Source: Pandoraea pneumonica | GTDB lineage: Bacteria > Pseudomonadota > Gammaproteobacteria > Burkholderiales > Burkholderiaceae | Length of the DNA: 64,000 bases | NCBI RefSeq assembly: GCF_902459645.1 | Contig: NZ_CABPSK010000004.1 | Location: forward strand, 372,001 to 436,000 | Direction: 5' to 3' | Shown here: positions 1-7,425 of the stretch, one piece after another | Layout: each line of letters begins with the position of its first letter | How positions within the stretch are numbered: the first letter of the stretch is position 1 | Notes under the pieces: model-generated | Database searches by the model: none | Seen by the model: the letters and a program-made list of their open reading frames with translations, nothing else | Told to the model about the DNA's origin: nothing | Made by a program: the position numbers and the translations under genes

Positions 1-332
1 CGACCATGCTCGCCACTTGCGACGCCATTGGCTCCACCGGGCTTTACCCCTGCGCGCGGGAATCGGCGGGCGACGGCAAGACACTGCCCGTACTGCAAGC
101 GCGCCAGTTCCCGCGCTCGTCGGGATATCCGGAAGATGCGGCGACTGGCATTGCGGCCGCCGCACTGCTTTACGGCGCGCGCCGTTACGGTTGGCTGGCA
201 CCGGGTGAGCGTGGCGTCGTGGTGCGTCAGGGGGTAGCGATGGGACACCCGTCTGCCATCACCGTGACGTTACGCGACCCGCTCGACGCCGGTGCCGGGT
301 GCTGGATCAGTGGCGACGTGCACGCAATGTGA
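1..332 (+). CDS. PhzF-family isomerase, C-terminal part (cut by window start)
   Basis: Only the last ~110 codons are present; the reading frame is open from base 3 and ends at TGA 330-332. The fragment contains PEDAATGIAAAA, which matches the conserved EDPATGSA-like turn of the C-terminal half of PhzF/DapF-fold proteins, followed by a QGVAMGHPS segment that is also typical. Family members are cytosolic isomerases related to diaminopimelate epimerase; most chromosomal copies outside phenazine clusters have no known substrate. Its 3' end overlaps the convergent MFS gene by 26 bp. No phenazine genes are visible, so a role in phenazine synthesis is not implied. Confidence 0.75.
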   Translation, partial: TMLATCDAIGSTGLYPCARESAGDGKTLPVLQARQFPRSSGYPEDAATGIAAAALLYGARRYGWLAPGERGVVVRQGVAMGHPSAITVTLRDPLDAGAGCWISGDVHAM

Positions 333-1509
333 CGACCACCACCGCGCCCAGCACCGCCGCGATGCCGCCGCAAAGAAACACGGCGCGGTAGCCGAACGGG
401 TTGGCCACGGCCCCTGCGAGCGGCCCGGTCAGCAAAATGGCGATGTCTTGAAACGCGGCATACGTGCCCAGACTTGTGCCGCGGCTCGCCGCCGGTGCGC
501 GCTTGACGACTTCGATACCCAGCGAAGGGAAGATCAGCGACGCACCGGCGCCAGCGAGTGCGGTGCCCAACAACGCCAGCCCTGCGCCCGGCGCTTGCCA
601 GACCAGCAACAGTCCCAGCGCTTCCACGAACATCGAAATCTGCGCGACACGCAGATTGCCGAACCGCTCCGGCCAGCGCCCGCCGATGAGGCGCATCAAC
701 ACGAACGCCGCCCCAAACGCCGACAACGCCAGTGCTGCCCCCGACCAGCGTGCCGAATCGAAGAACAGCACCACAAATGCGCCGACCACGGCGAAGCCGA
801 CGCCTTGCAAAGCGAGGGCGAGACCGGGCAGAAAGACGATGCGCAGCACTTGTGAATACGGCAATGCGCCGCCTTCGTGGTGCGCAGGCGCGACTGCCGG
901 AATGCGCGCGATGACGCACCATCCGACGAGCGGCAACAAGCAGATAGCAACGGCGACAGCGGCGAGTGACGTGACGTTGTAAAGCGTCAGCCCCAGCGGC
1001 GCGCCCACGGCGAGCGCGCCGAAAATGGCGGCCCCCGTCCATGACATCACGCGCCCCGACTGCGGCGCACCGAGACTACCGATGGCGTAGGTAAGCGTGC
1101 CGGTGATAACAAGGCTTTCGCCAACGCCAAGCAACAGGCGCGCGACGGTGAGTACACCGAGACGCGGCGCAGCGGGCAGCGCCAGCAACCCGGTGGCGAG
1201 CAGCGCGACGCCCGAGAGCGCGACAAAGCACAGCCCTCGCTGAAGCGCGACCCGTGCGCCGCGCTGATCGGCGGTACGTCCCGCGAACTTACGCGTGAGC
1301 ACCGTCGCGAGCGATTGAATGCCGACGGCGAAGCCGACGACGACGTTGTGATATCCGAGCGTGTCGTGCACGAATAGCGGCACGACCGAGAGCGACATGC
1401 CGATGGTCAGGCATGCGAGAAACACATTGAGCGAGAAGCGCACGAGCAACGCCGTGGCGTTAGCGGGTGCGAGCGCCGCCTGAGCGGGCGATGCGGCAGA
1501 AGACGACAT
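307..1509 (-). CDS. MFS transporter, YhhS/YfcJ type
   Basis: A 400-residue inner-membrane protein with about 12 hydrophobic segments and the MFS loop signature FAGRTADQRGARVALQRG between TM2 and TM3. The family (YhhS/YfcJ) contains proton-driven exporters of arabinose, drugs or other small molecules; the substrate cannot be read from sequence. The start is set at ATG 1509 because GGAG lies 9 bases upstream; the open frame extends 14 codons further to a weaker start. It is convergent with and overlaps the PhzF gene. A clear paralogue lies at 12599-13834, with the same N-terminal layout and the same GRTAD loop. Confidence 0.88.
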   Translation of the reverse strand: MSSSAASPAQAALAPANATALLVRFSLNVFLACLTIGMSLSVVPLFVHDTLGYHNVVVGFAVGIQSLATVLTRKFAGRTADQRGARVALQRGLCFVALSGVALLATGLLALPAAPRLGVLTVARLLLGVGESLVITGTLTYAIGSLGAPQSGRVMSWTGAAIFGALAVGAPLGLTLYNVTSLAAVAVAICLLPLVGWCVIARIPAVAPAHHEGGALPYSQVLRIVFLPGLALALQGVGFAVVGAFVVLFFDSARWSGAALALSAFGAAFVLMRLIGGRWPERFGNLRVAQISMFVEALGLLLVWQAPGAGLALLGTALAGAGASLIFPSLGIEVVKRAPAASRGTSLGTYAAFQDIAILLTGPLAGAVANPFGYRAVFLCGGIAAVLGAVVVVTLRARRH

Positions 1510-1959
1510 ACGAAAAGACTCCACGTAAGACCGGCGCGCATGACAAATCAAACGCTAGCCGGCGGTCGAACGACCGCGACACAGAGAGTCACCGGGGGAA
1601 TCAGGAGAAGGAGATACGCAGCGCGGAAGAGAGCCGGTGCAATGGAAAACACTGTCCGGCGATCGCCATACGAACGCACATCCCTCGCTTGATAAGCCGG
1701 ACTGACCGACCGCTGTCGCGGAGAATGCGTTGGTTGACGTGAACGCTTACGTGGCACCGGCACATCATCATGTGAGTCACATGAATCGACACCGTCTGCC
1801 ATCAATCAATTGCGGATTCTAGCGGGACGTTTCCCGTAACGCAAGGTGAGGTGACGCATGGTCACAACAGCGCGCGCCGCTGTCTTGCCGCTGTCTTGCC
1901 GCTGTCTTGCCGCTGTCTTGCCGCTGTCTTACCGCTGTCTCACCGTGGTCGCATGGCGA
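1510..1959. other. Intergenic gap with no supported gene
   Basis: No open frame here has family-like content; those present are short, overlap each other and lack ribosome binding sites. The stretch holds the 5' leader of the MFS gene and, near its right end, the 11-bp tandem repeat annotated at 1877-1942. It probably also holds the promoter of the leftward MFS gene, but I could not fix -35/-10 boxes with confidence. Confidence 0.6.
1877..1942. repeat. Six tandem copies of an 11-bp unit
   Basis: The unit CCGCTGTCTTG is repeated head to tail: four copies are identical (1877-1920) and two carry end substitutions (1921-1942). The array lies 18 bp beyond the stop codon of the Na/Pi cotransporter gene (1960). 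An 11-bp period is close to one helical turn. There are no spacers, so it is not a CRISPR array. It looks like a slippage-prone microsatellite; a role as a binding array or in transcript 3'-end formation is speculation. Confidence 0.9.
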
Positions 1960-3567
1960 TCAATCGATCGGATCGGTGCCTCGCGCCAGCCGCGTGCTGG
2001 CCTTCACCGTTTGTTGCAGCGCGCGGCGCAAGGCGCTGTAGCGGCGCAGCGCTTCTTCCATCACGGCAATGCGTACCGTGCCTGCTGCTCCGTCGGCGAG
2101 CAGCTTCGCTTTGAGCCCGCCATAAGACGCTTCCATCGCCGACGCATGCGTCGTGAGCGACTGGCCGCCATCGGCTGGCAACGCGTCGCCTTCCACGTGA
2201 TCGAGCAACGCCGTCGCTTCGCGCACGAACGCGTTGTAGACATCGGTCAGTCCGGTGGCTGTGTTCGTTTGATCGCGCAACGCGGCGGCAGCCACGGCTT
2301 GCTCGGCGGCACTTTCGTAATAGCGCAATGTGCGCAACGTATCGGCCAGTGCCTGCGCCGCCCCTGCCTCCATCGCCACGCGGCTCATGCGTTCCGCGAA
2401 CGTCTGACAAGCGCCGCCCAGCCGTGTCACCGAGGCGTGCTCTTGCGAGAGTGCGCCCGCACTCGTGCCAAGCAGTGCGCCGCGCACCATGTGGCGACAC
2501 ATATCGCCGAGTCGATCCACTTCGTGTTTCAGGGCTTCTACCGCCAGTTGCGGCACTTGCAGCACGTTATCGTCGAGAAACTGGGGCGCGCCCTCGTCTT
2601 CTTCGCGGGTACGAAAGCGCCGCTCAAGCCAGTGCAACAACGGCGTAGCGAGCGGAATCATCAGCAGCACGCCGAGCACATTGAAAGTGGTGTGGAAGAT
2701 GGCGAGTTTGATCGCGGGGTCATCGGCGTAACCGAGCCATCGCATCGCGGCGGTAATCGCGCCGATCATCCATGGAAGCAGCAGCAATGCCACCAATGCC
2801 GCGACGACGTTGAACGCCACGTGCGCCATAGCGGCCCGCCGTGCGTTGGGCGTCGCGCCAATGCCCGCGATGACGGCGGTGACCGTCGTGCCGACATTCG
2901 CACCGATCACGACGGCAGCCGCCCCCTGCGCGCTCAACATGCCGTTCTGCGCGGCGGTCAGTGTGATCGCCATGGCCGCGGCAGACGATTGAACGATGCA
3001 CGTCAGCACGAAGCCGACGCCCACTTGCAGCAATACGTCGAGCGGCCCTTCGCCGTCCGGCATGCGAATCGCGCCGGCCATATCGATGAAGGCCGATTGC
3101 AGCAGCGAGATACCGAAGAAGAGTAAGCCGAAACCCGCGAGCGCCCCGCCGATCGCACCCCGCCGCGAACCGGAGCCCGTGAGGCGTAACGCGACGCCGA
3201 CGGCAATCATGGGCAAGGCAAAGGCGTCGATATTGAACTTCAGCCCGATGACGGCGACGATCCAGCCCATCATCGTCGAGCCGAGGTTCGAGCCGAACAT
3301 CAGCCAGAGCGCGCCGCCGAGCTTGAGCAGACCGGCGTTGACGAAGCCGATGGTGGCGATGGTCACCACCGACGACGACTGCGTGATGGCGGTGACCAGC
3401 ACGCCTGAGGCAAACGCTTGCCAGCGCGTGCGTGTGGCACCGGCGAGGATGCGTTCGAGGGCGGGTCCGGCGGCAAGTTTCAGCCCGTCGGACATCATCG
3501 ACATGCCAATCAGAAAGATGCCGACGCCGCCGGCCAGAATGCTTACCGCCTTGACGATTTCGCCCAT
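1960..3567 (-). CDS. Na+/phosphate cotransporter (NptA/PNaS family) with PhoU-like C-terminus
   Basis: A 535-residue inner-membrane protein. The N-terminal ~310 residues carry the duplicated Na/Pi-II core: one QSSS motif in TAITQSSSVVTIATIG near residue 65 and a second QSS in CIVQSSAAAMAITL near residue 210, each followed by a hydrophobic span. The C-terminal ~200 residues form the soluble, helical PhoU-like region usual in bacterial members. The family imports or exports phosphate with Na+; E. coli YjbB exports it. The start at ATG 3567 is supported by AAAGGAAA 8 bases upstream. It stands alone between the MFS gene and a TetR gene. Direction of transport is not determinable here. Confidence 0.9.
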   Translation of the reverse strand: MGEIVKAVSILAGGVGIFLIGMSMMSDGLKLAAGPALERILAGATRTRWQAFASGVLVTAITQSSSVVTIATIGFVNAGLLKLGGALWLMFGSNLGSTMMGWIVAVIGLKFNIDAFALPMIAVGVALRLTGSGSRRGAIGGALAGFGLLFFGISLLQSAFIDMAGAIRMPDGEGPLDVLLQVGVGFVLTCIVQSSAAAMAITLTAAQNGMLSAQGAAAVVIGANVGTTVTAVIAGIGATPNARRAAMAHVAFNVVAALVALLLLPWMIGAITAAMRWLGYADDPAIKLAIFHTTFNVLGVLLMIPLATPLLHWLERRFRTREEDEGAPQFLDDNVLQVPQLAVEALKHEVDRLGDMCRHMVRGALLGTSAGALSQEHASVTRLGGACQTFAERMSRVAMEAGAAQALADTLRTLRYYESAAEQAVAAAALRDQTNTATGLTDVYNAFVREATALLDHVEGDALPADGGQSLTTHASAMEASYGGLKAKLLADGAAGTVRIAVMEEALRRYSALRRALQQTVKASTRLARGTDPID

Positions 3568-3636
3568 GGAACGCGTTTCCTTTGTGCGACGGGGGGAAGA
3601 CAGCTAAGCGATGCTCGAACAACCGTCAAACCAAAC

Positions 3637-4287
3637 TCATACGTCTGCGCGCAAAACGCCCCAGCATAACCGGTAAAGCTCGTCTTCGAATTCCGGAGTG
3701 CCAAGCAACGGCGAGTCTTCGAGCGCTGCCGAGCGCAGCGTTCCCATGACGGCGCGGGTGAGCACAAACACCGTCGCGGCCGTGGGCGGGCGCATGCCGG
3801 GTGCATCGCGCCGCGCCATGGCAATGGCGATGTGCTCCGACGCTTCGCGCAGGGCTTGCATGATGTTTTCGTGATGATCGAGTTGCCATGCCATCTTGAT
3901 GAGCGAGCGTTTCACGCGTCCGCCTGAGCCGAAGGCTTCGATCAGCACACGCAGCCGTTCGCGAATCACACGCTCGGGGTCGGCCCCTTCCTCTGCCGCG
4001 CGCGCGAGCCGTTCGTTGAGCTCATCCATCACGCGACGGCGCTCGCGGGCAATCATCGCGAGCAGGATGGCTTCCTTTGTCGGGAAGTACTGATAGAGGG
4101 TGCCGATCGAGAATCCGGCCTTTTTGGCGATGCGATTGGTGGTCAGCGCGCCCTCGCCTTCCTCATCGAGAACCTGAGCAGTCGCCTCGAAAATGGTCTC
4201 CACCGTGTGTTGCGCGCGGGCCTGCATCGGCCGCTTTCGCATAGTGGACGGGGCACCCAGCGGTGCGGGCGATTTGGGTGTGGACAT
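3637..4287 (-). CDS. TetR/AcrR-family transcriptional regulator
   Basis: A 216-residue repressor. Residues ~20-75 form the TetR helix-turn-helix (TTNRIAKKAGFSIGTLYQYF then PTKEAILLAMI), with a variable ligand-binding half after it. I take ATG 4287 as the start; the open frame runs 62 codons further upstream into the divergent gene's 5' region but that part has no domain content. It is divergent from the metal-dependent hydrolase gene at 4439, with about 150 bp between the starts, so it most likely controls that gene and itself. The ligand is unknown. Confidence 0.88.
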   Translation of the reverse strand: MSTPKSPAPLGAPSTMRKRPMQARAQHTVETIFEATAQVLDEEGEGALTTNRIAKKAGFSIGTLYQYFPTKEAILLAMIARERRRVMDELNERLARAAEEGADPERVIRERLRVLIEAFGSGGRVKRSLIKMAWQLDHHENIMQALREASEHIAIAMARRDAPGMRPPTAATVFVLTRAVMGTLRSAALEDSPLLGTPEFEDELYRLCWGVLRADV

Positions 4288-4438
4288 GTCGAAAAACCTG
4301 AGCGGGAAGCGAGTTGCGGCAAAGCACGCGAGAAATGAATAATGCTCACATTCGCTACGGAATTCAAGTAACGACTCGCTGGTGTCACAAGAAACCGGCG
4401 GCAGCGATTCCGGCAACCCCATTCGAGAGGCCAACGCC

Positions 4439-5278
4439 ATGACTACCGACACTTCCGCCCTTACCGTTCGCAAGCTGACGGTTGATCTGGCGAGCGGCTT
4501 CGACCGCTACTGGCACAGCGGCGACGCCTACCGGACGATGTATTACAACGCGCTGTCGATGAGTTTCCCTGTCGGCGAGCAATCGTTTATCGACTCGGTT
4601 CGCGACACGATGGATCGTCTGCCCGAGGATGCGCGCTACGACAAGTTGCGCGCTGACATTGCGCAGTTCATTGGGCAGGAGGCAACGCATCGTCATTTGC
4701 ATGGGCAGTACAACGCGCAGTTGACCAAGCAGGGATTGGTGAATCATTGGGAGAACTGGGCAACGCGCCGGATTCAATTTGCGCGACGTCGCAAGCTTTC
4801 GCCGATGTACATGTTGGCGGTGACGGCGGCGTATGAGCATTGCACGGCGGTGTTTGGCGATGGCGCGTTGCGTTATGACCGTTGGCTGGCGAAGGCCGAG
4901 CCGAAGATGCGCCTGATGTGGCGTTGGCACGCGGCGGAAGAGACCGAGCACAAGGCGGTGGCATTCGATCTGTATCGCGCCTTGGGTGGCAGCGAGCGTA
5001 TGCGCATTCTCACGTATGTGTATGTGTTGATCATGTTCGCGCTGGAGAGTCATGCGCAGACGATCAGCAATTTGTGGCGTGACGGCTCGTTGTTCAAGCC
5101 GAGTACGTGGTGGGGTTTCACGACGATGTTCTTCGGGCGCGATGGAGTGGTTTGGCGCTGTACCGGGCCGATGCTGAAGTACATGTCGACGGGGTTTCAT
5201 CCGAATAATCACGGTGATCCGGCACTGGCTGAGGACTGGTTGGCTGCGCATAACGCTGAATGGCGGGCGGTGCGGTGA
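4439..5278 (+). CDS. Metal-dependent hydrolase family protein (PF10118)
   Basis: A 279-residue protein of the uncharacterised 'predicted metal-dependent hydrolase' family. It shows the family's His/Glu-rich core: FIGQEATHRHLHGQY (residues ~75-90), TAAYEHCTAV (~130) and RWHAAEETEHKAVAFD (~165-180). The ExxH spacing resembles di-iron ferritin-like helices. The start at ATG 4439 has GAGAGG 8 bases upstream; the frame is open 19 codons further to a GTG without such a site. It faces away from the TetR gene, a pairing that suggests ligand-inducible expression. The reaction is not known, and 'hydrolase' is a database label rather than an established activity. Confidence 0.85.
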   Translation: MTTDTSALTVRKLTVDLASGFDRYWHSGDAYRTMYYNALSMSFPVGEQSFIDSVRDTMDRLPEDARYDKLRADIAQFIGQEATHRHLHGQYNAQLTKQGLVNHWENWATRRIQFARRRKLSPMYMLAVTAAYEHCTAVFGDGALRYDRWLAKAEPKMRLMWRWHAAEETEHKAVAFDLYRALGGSERMRILTYVYVLIMFALESHAQTISNLWRDGSLFKPSTWWGFTTMFFGRDGVVWRCTGPMLKYMSTGFHPNNHGDPALAEDWLAAHNAEWRAVR

Positions 5279-5341
5279 TTGACGCGTCATTGCGCTAGTG
5301 GCTTGCGGTGATCTTTTTGGTGCGCCAAGGGTGTGGTGACG

Positions 5342-5972
5342 CGCACGTTAGTGGTCGGCCGCCGGGCCGCCCCCCGTTTTCGTCGCTCCCCGTTAATCGC
5401 TTTGGAAAACGGGGGGCGACCCGACAGCTCGTCACACGCCAGCGCATCGTCGCACCCGATCGCCCTACCCGCCTCGCAATGCTCACCCACTCCCCCATCC
5501 CGATAACACCGCCTCGTCTAACGCAGAGGGTCTCGGCGACCATCCCCACGTGCTTTGCATCTGCTGGGGATGGCCGCCGAGACCCTCGATATGCCCGTGG
5601 AACTTCTTTGCTCCCGGGGTCGGGTCAGGTAAGCGCTTCGAGAGGCCGGATCGCGTTGATTCCCGTCGGTTTTTACTATGACGGCCTTGGTGAACCGGGC
5701 GTAGAGAAGCGTCATCGGAAGTGTCGAGGCTCTCGACGGTCGTCACCAGCAGATGCGAAGCACGTGGGGACGACTGGCGAGAGCCTTGGCGTTGGAAGAG
5801 GCGGTGTTATCGGTATGGGGGAGTGGGTGAGCGTGGCGACGAGTGGAGTGTGGGAGGGTGCGACGATGTGGAGGCGTGTGACGAGCCGTCGGCCCGGCCC
5901 CCGTTTTCCAAAGCGATTAACGGGGAGCGACGAAAACGGGGGCCGGGCCGGCGGCCGACCGCAGACGTTGGC
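5342..5972. repeat. Large imperfect inverted repeat, two ~250-bp arms
   Basis: The left arm (about 5342-5592) is matched in reverse complement by the right arm (about 5720-5972), with ~130 bp between. The best-kept core is 45 bp and identical: 5371-5415 against 5898-5942. Outside the core the arms keep recognisable blocks with scattered substitutions. Each arm holds smaller palindromes: CCCCCGTTTTC against GAAAACGGGGG in the core, and GTCTCGGCGACCATCCCC against GGGGATGGCCGCCGAGAC in the left arm at about 5530-5583. No transposase and no flanking target duplication were found. It may be a non-autonomous mobile element, a bidirectional terminator or a folded RNA; the sequence does not decide. 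Confidence 0.8.
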
Positions 5973-6086
5973 AGATGCAACGCCAACGCACCGCAACGGC
6001 ATGAAACGCCAATTTCCTAATACGCCGCCAAAGGTTTTTCACATGACTGCAATGGCAAATCCCAAGTTCAGGTGACTTTGATCGTT

Positions 6087-6140
6087 GCGTTCGATTTGCG
6101 TGACAAATTGAACGCGAGCCGTAAAGACAATTCCGTCTTT
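6087..6140 (+). promoter_or_regulatory. Two small hairpins in the leader of the repeat-protein gene
   Basis: GCGTTCGATTTG (6087-6098) can pair with CAAATTGAACGC (6104-6115) with one wobble and a 5-base loop. AAAGAC (6123-6128) pairs with GTCTTT (6135-6140). Both lie within 90 bases of the ATG at 6173 and upstream of its GGAG. They may be an operator or mRNA structure; neither matches a riboswitch family I know. Confidence 0.4.
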
Positions 6141-6172
6141 CGGGCTCTCTGGAAATCACTTGGAGATAAGCG

Positions 6173-7060
6173 ATGAGTGAAGTCAATGGCGCTTTTGAGC
6201 CCCGCACCCAGAGTTTCTACAGCGGATTGAAGAGCAACGCGCCGGAGTACCCAAGTTATAGAGCGCGGCCGTTTATCGGAATGCGACCGTCGATCGTAAT
6301 TCGGCCGCCGATCGTAATTCGGCCGTCGATCGGAAGGCCGTCGTGGGGCAGACCGCACCACACTGTTGTCACGCGGCCAGCGATGTCACCCCCTGCGGCG
6401 TATGCTCCCGTAGCGCCCGGCGGCTATTACAGCCAAGGCGGGGAATCGTACGACTCCGAGGCCAACCGTGAAATCGTCGCGGCGTTTTGCCAGCAAATTA
6501 GCCTGAACCTTGATCGGGTATTTATCAACGCTGCGCGCAGTCTCATGAGTCTCGCTTCAGACTCGGGGCCGCTGGCCAAAATCCGAGATAGCGTTGCCCA
6601 AGCGGTTCAGCAAACTGTATTCGGACATGGCGGTGATGTCGGCACATTCCCCGAGAATACGGCCGAGCCAGTCGGCGTGTTGCCGCACGAACCGACCGGT
6701 GTGTTGCCGCTGGAGCCAGCCGGTGTGTTCCCGCCGGAGCCAGTTGCCGAGCTGCCGCCGGAGCAAGTTGACGTGTCCCCCTCGGAACAAGTTGACGTGG
6801 CCCCGTCGGAGCCAGTCGGTGTGTTCCCATCGGAGCAAGTTGACGTGGCCCCGCCGGAGCAAGTCGGCGTGTTCCCCTCGGAGCAAGTTAGCGAGTTGCC
6901 GTTGGACCTTGGCGAGGAGCCAATGCCCTTTGACGATAGAGCGCAACAATTCGTTGAGTCGATGAACGCGTTCGCCCCAAGCCAAACTGGTTCAATTTCG
7001 ACGGCAATGCACGCTCACCCGACGCAAGCCACAGCGTACTCACTGGCGACGCCGCGATAA
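6173..7060 (+). CDS. Unrecognised protein with ten 8-residue acidic/proline repeats
   Basis: I do not recognise this 295-residue protein. Residues 1-95 are rich in Pro, Arg and Tyr and include an internal IRPxIV-type repeat. Residues ~97-150 look like a globular helical part (REIVAAFCQQISLNLDRVF...). Residues 165-244 are ten tandem 8-residue units of the form E-P/Q-x-x-V/L-x-P-x, for example EPVGVLPH, EQVDVAPS and EPVGVFPS. No Sec signal or membrane span is visible. The start is ATG 6173 with GGAG 7 bases upstream. It sits alone beside the large inverted repeat, in DNA less G+C-rich than its neighbours, which suggests acquisition. The repeat region resembles surface, secreted-effector or PPII spacer segments, but that is only likeness. 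Confidence 0.7.
   Translation: MSEVNGAFEPRTQSFYSGLKSNAPEYPSYRARPFIGMRPSIVIRPPIVIRPSIGRPSWGRPHHTVVTRPAMSPPAAYAPVAPGGYYSQGGESYDSEANREIVAAFCQQISLNLDRVFINAARSLMSLASDSGPLAKIRDSVAQAVQQTVFGHGGDVGTFPENTAEPVGVLPHEPTGVLPLEPAGVFPPEPVAELPPEQVDVSPSEQVDVAPSEPVGVFPSEQVDVAPPEQVGVFPSEQVSELPLDLGEEPMPFDDRAQQFVESMNAFAPSQTGSISTAMHAHPTQATAYSLATPR
6665..6904 (+). repeat. Ten tandem 24-bp coding repeats
   Basis: The 240-bp tract inside the gene at 6173 repeats in register with the codons every 24 bp, encoding the 8-residue units. Adjacent copies differ mostly at the second and third codons (CCA/CAA; GTC/GTT) and at codon 5-8, so the copy number could change by slippage without breaking the frame. Confidence 0.92.
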
Positions 7061-7425
7061 AGCGTTTGCCCCAACGTTGCGCTAAAACTACGACGCAATA
7101 CCCGTTTCCTGCTGTCTCAAGAATCAACACTGCGATTCAAGAGACTTAAGGCCGTCCACCGTGACGGCCATTTTTTTAGGAAAGTTTTTTCAGAAAACTT
7201 CGGTGTTAACCCGCGACGTATGCCGTTCACAACGTAATACCGAGTATCAAAGCCGGATGATATTTCGCCATTACCGTCTTGATAATAATGATCACGCCTT
7301 AAAGCAGTACCGATACCGCGCGAAGTGAAGTCAAAAAGAATTGACTCGGGCGTGCCCCTGAAAAACATCGGTGACCAAGCTGCCTAAGGTACACGCACAA
7401 ATCAAAACGAGATGGAGACACATTC
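7061..7425. other. Gap between repeat protein and porin
   Basis: Apart from the terminator at 7150-7177 this 365-bp, A+T-richer stretch holds no gene I can support. An 83-codon leftward frame (7117-7368) runs through the terminator and lacks a ribosome binding site. The right part must carry the porin promoter. Confidence 0.5.
7150..7177 (+). terminator. Rho-independent terminator of the repeat-protein gene
   Basis: GGCCGTC (7150-7156) pairs with GACGGCC (7163-7169); an A and seven T residues follow (7171-7177). It lies 90 bp past the stop at 7060. It is the best terminator near this end of the islet. Confidence 0.85.

Larger units (their letters stand above)
5279..6172. other. Long non-coding gap occupied by a large inverted repeat
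   Basis: An 894-bp stretch without a supported gene. Open frames cross it on both strands, but they are mirror images of one another because they read the two arms of the inverted repeat listed separately. The right ~190 bp (about 5980-6172) is visibly richer in A and T and is the leader of the repeat-protein gene at 6173. Confidence 0.7.

Noticed and set aside
1877-1942. CRISPR array
   Set aside because: The 11-bp units are contiguous without spacers and far too short for CRISPR repeats.
5308-6075. 255-codon rightward frame spanning the inverted repeat
   Set aside because: Both arms give mirror-image peptides on opposite strands; this is the expected product of an inverted repeat, not of selection for protein.
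7117-7368. 83-codon leftward frame in the gap before the porin gene
   Set aside because: It has a protein-like look in part, but it has no ribosome binding site and its 3' third runs through the terminator hairpin at 7150-7177.
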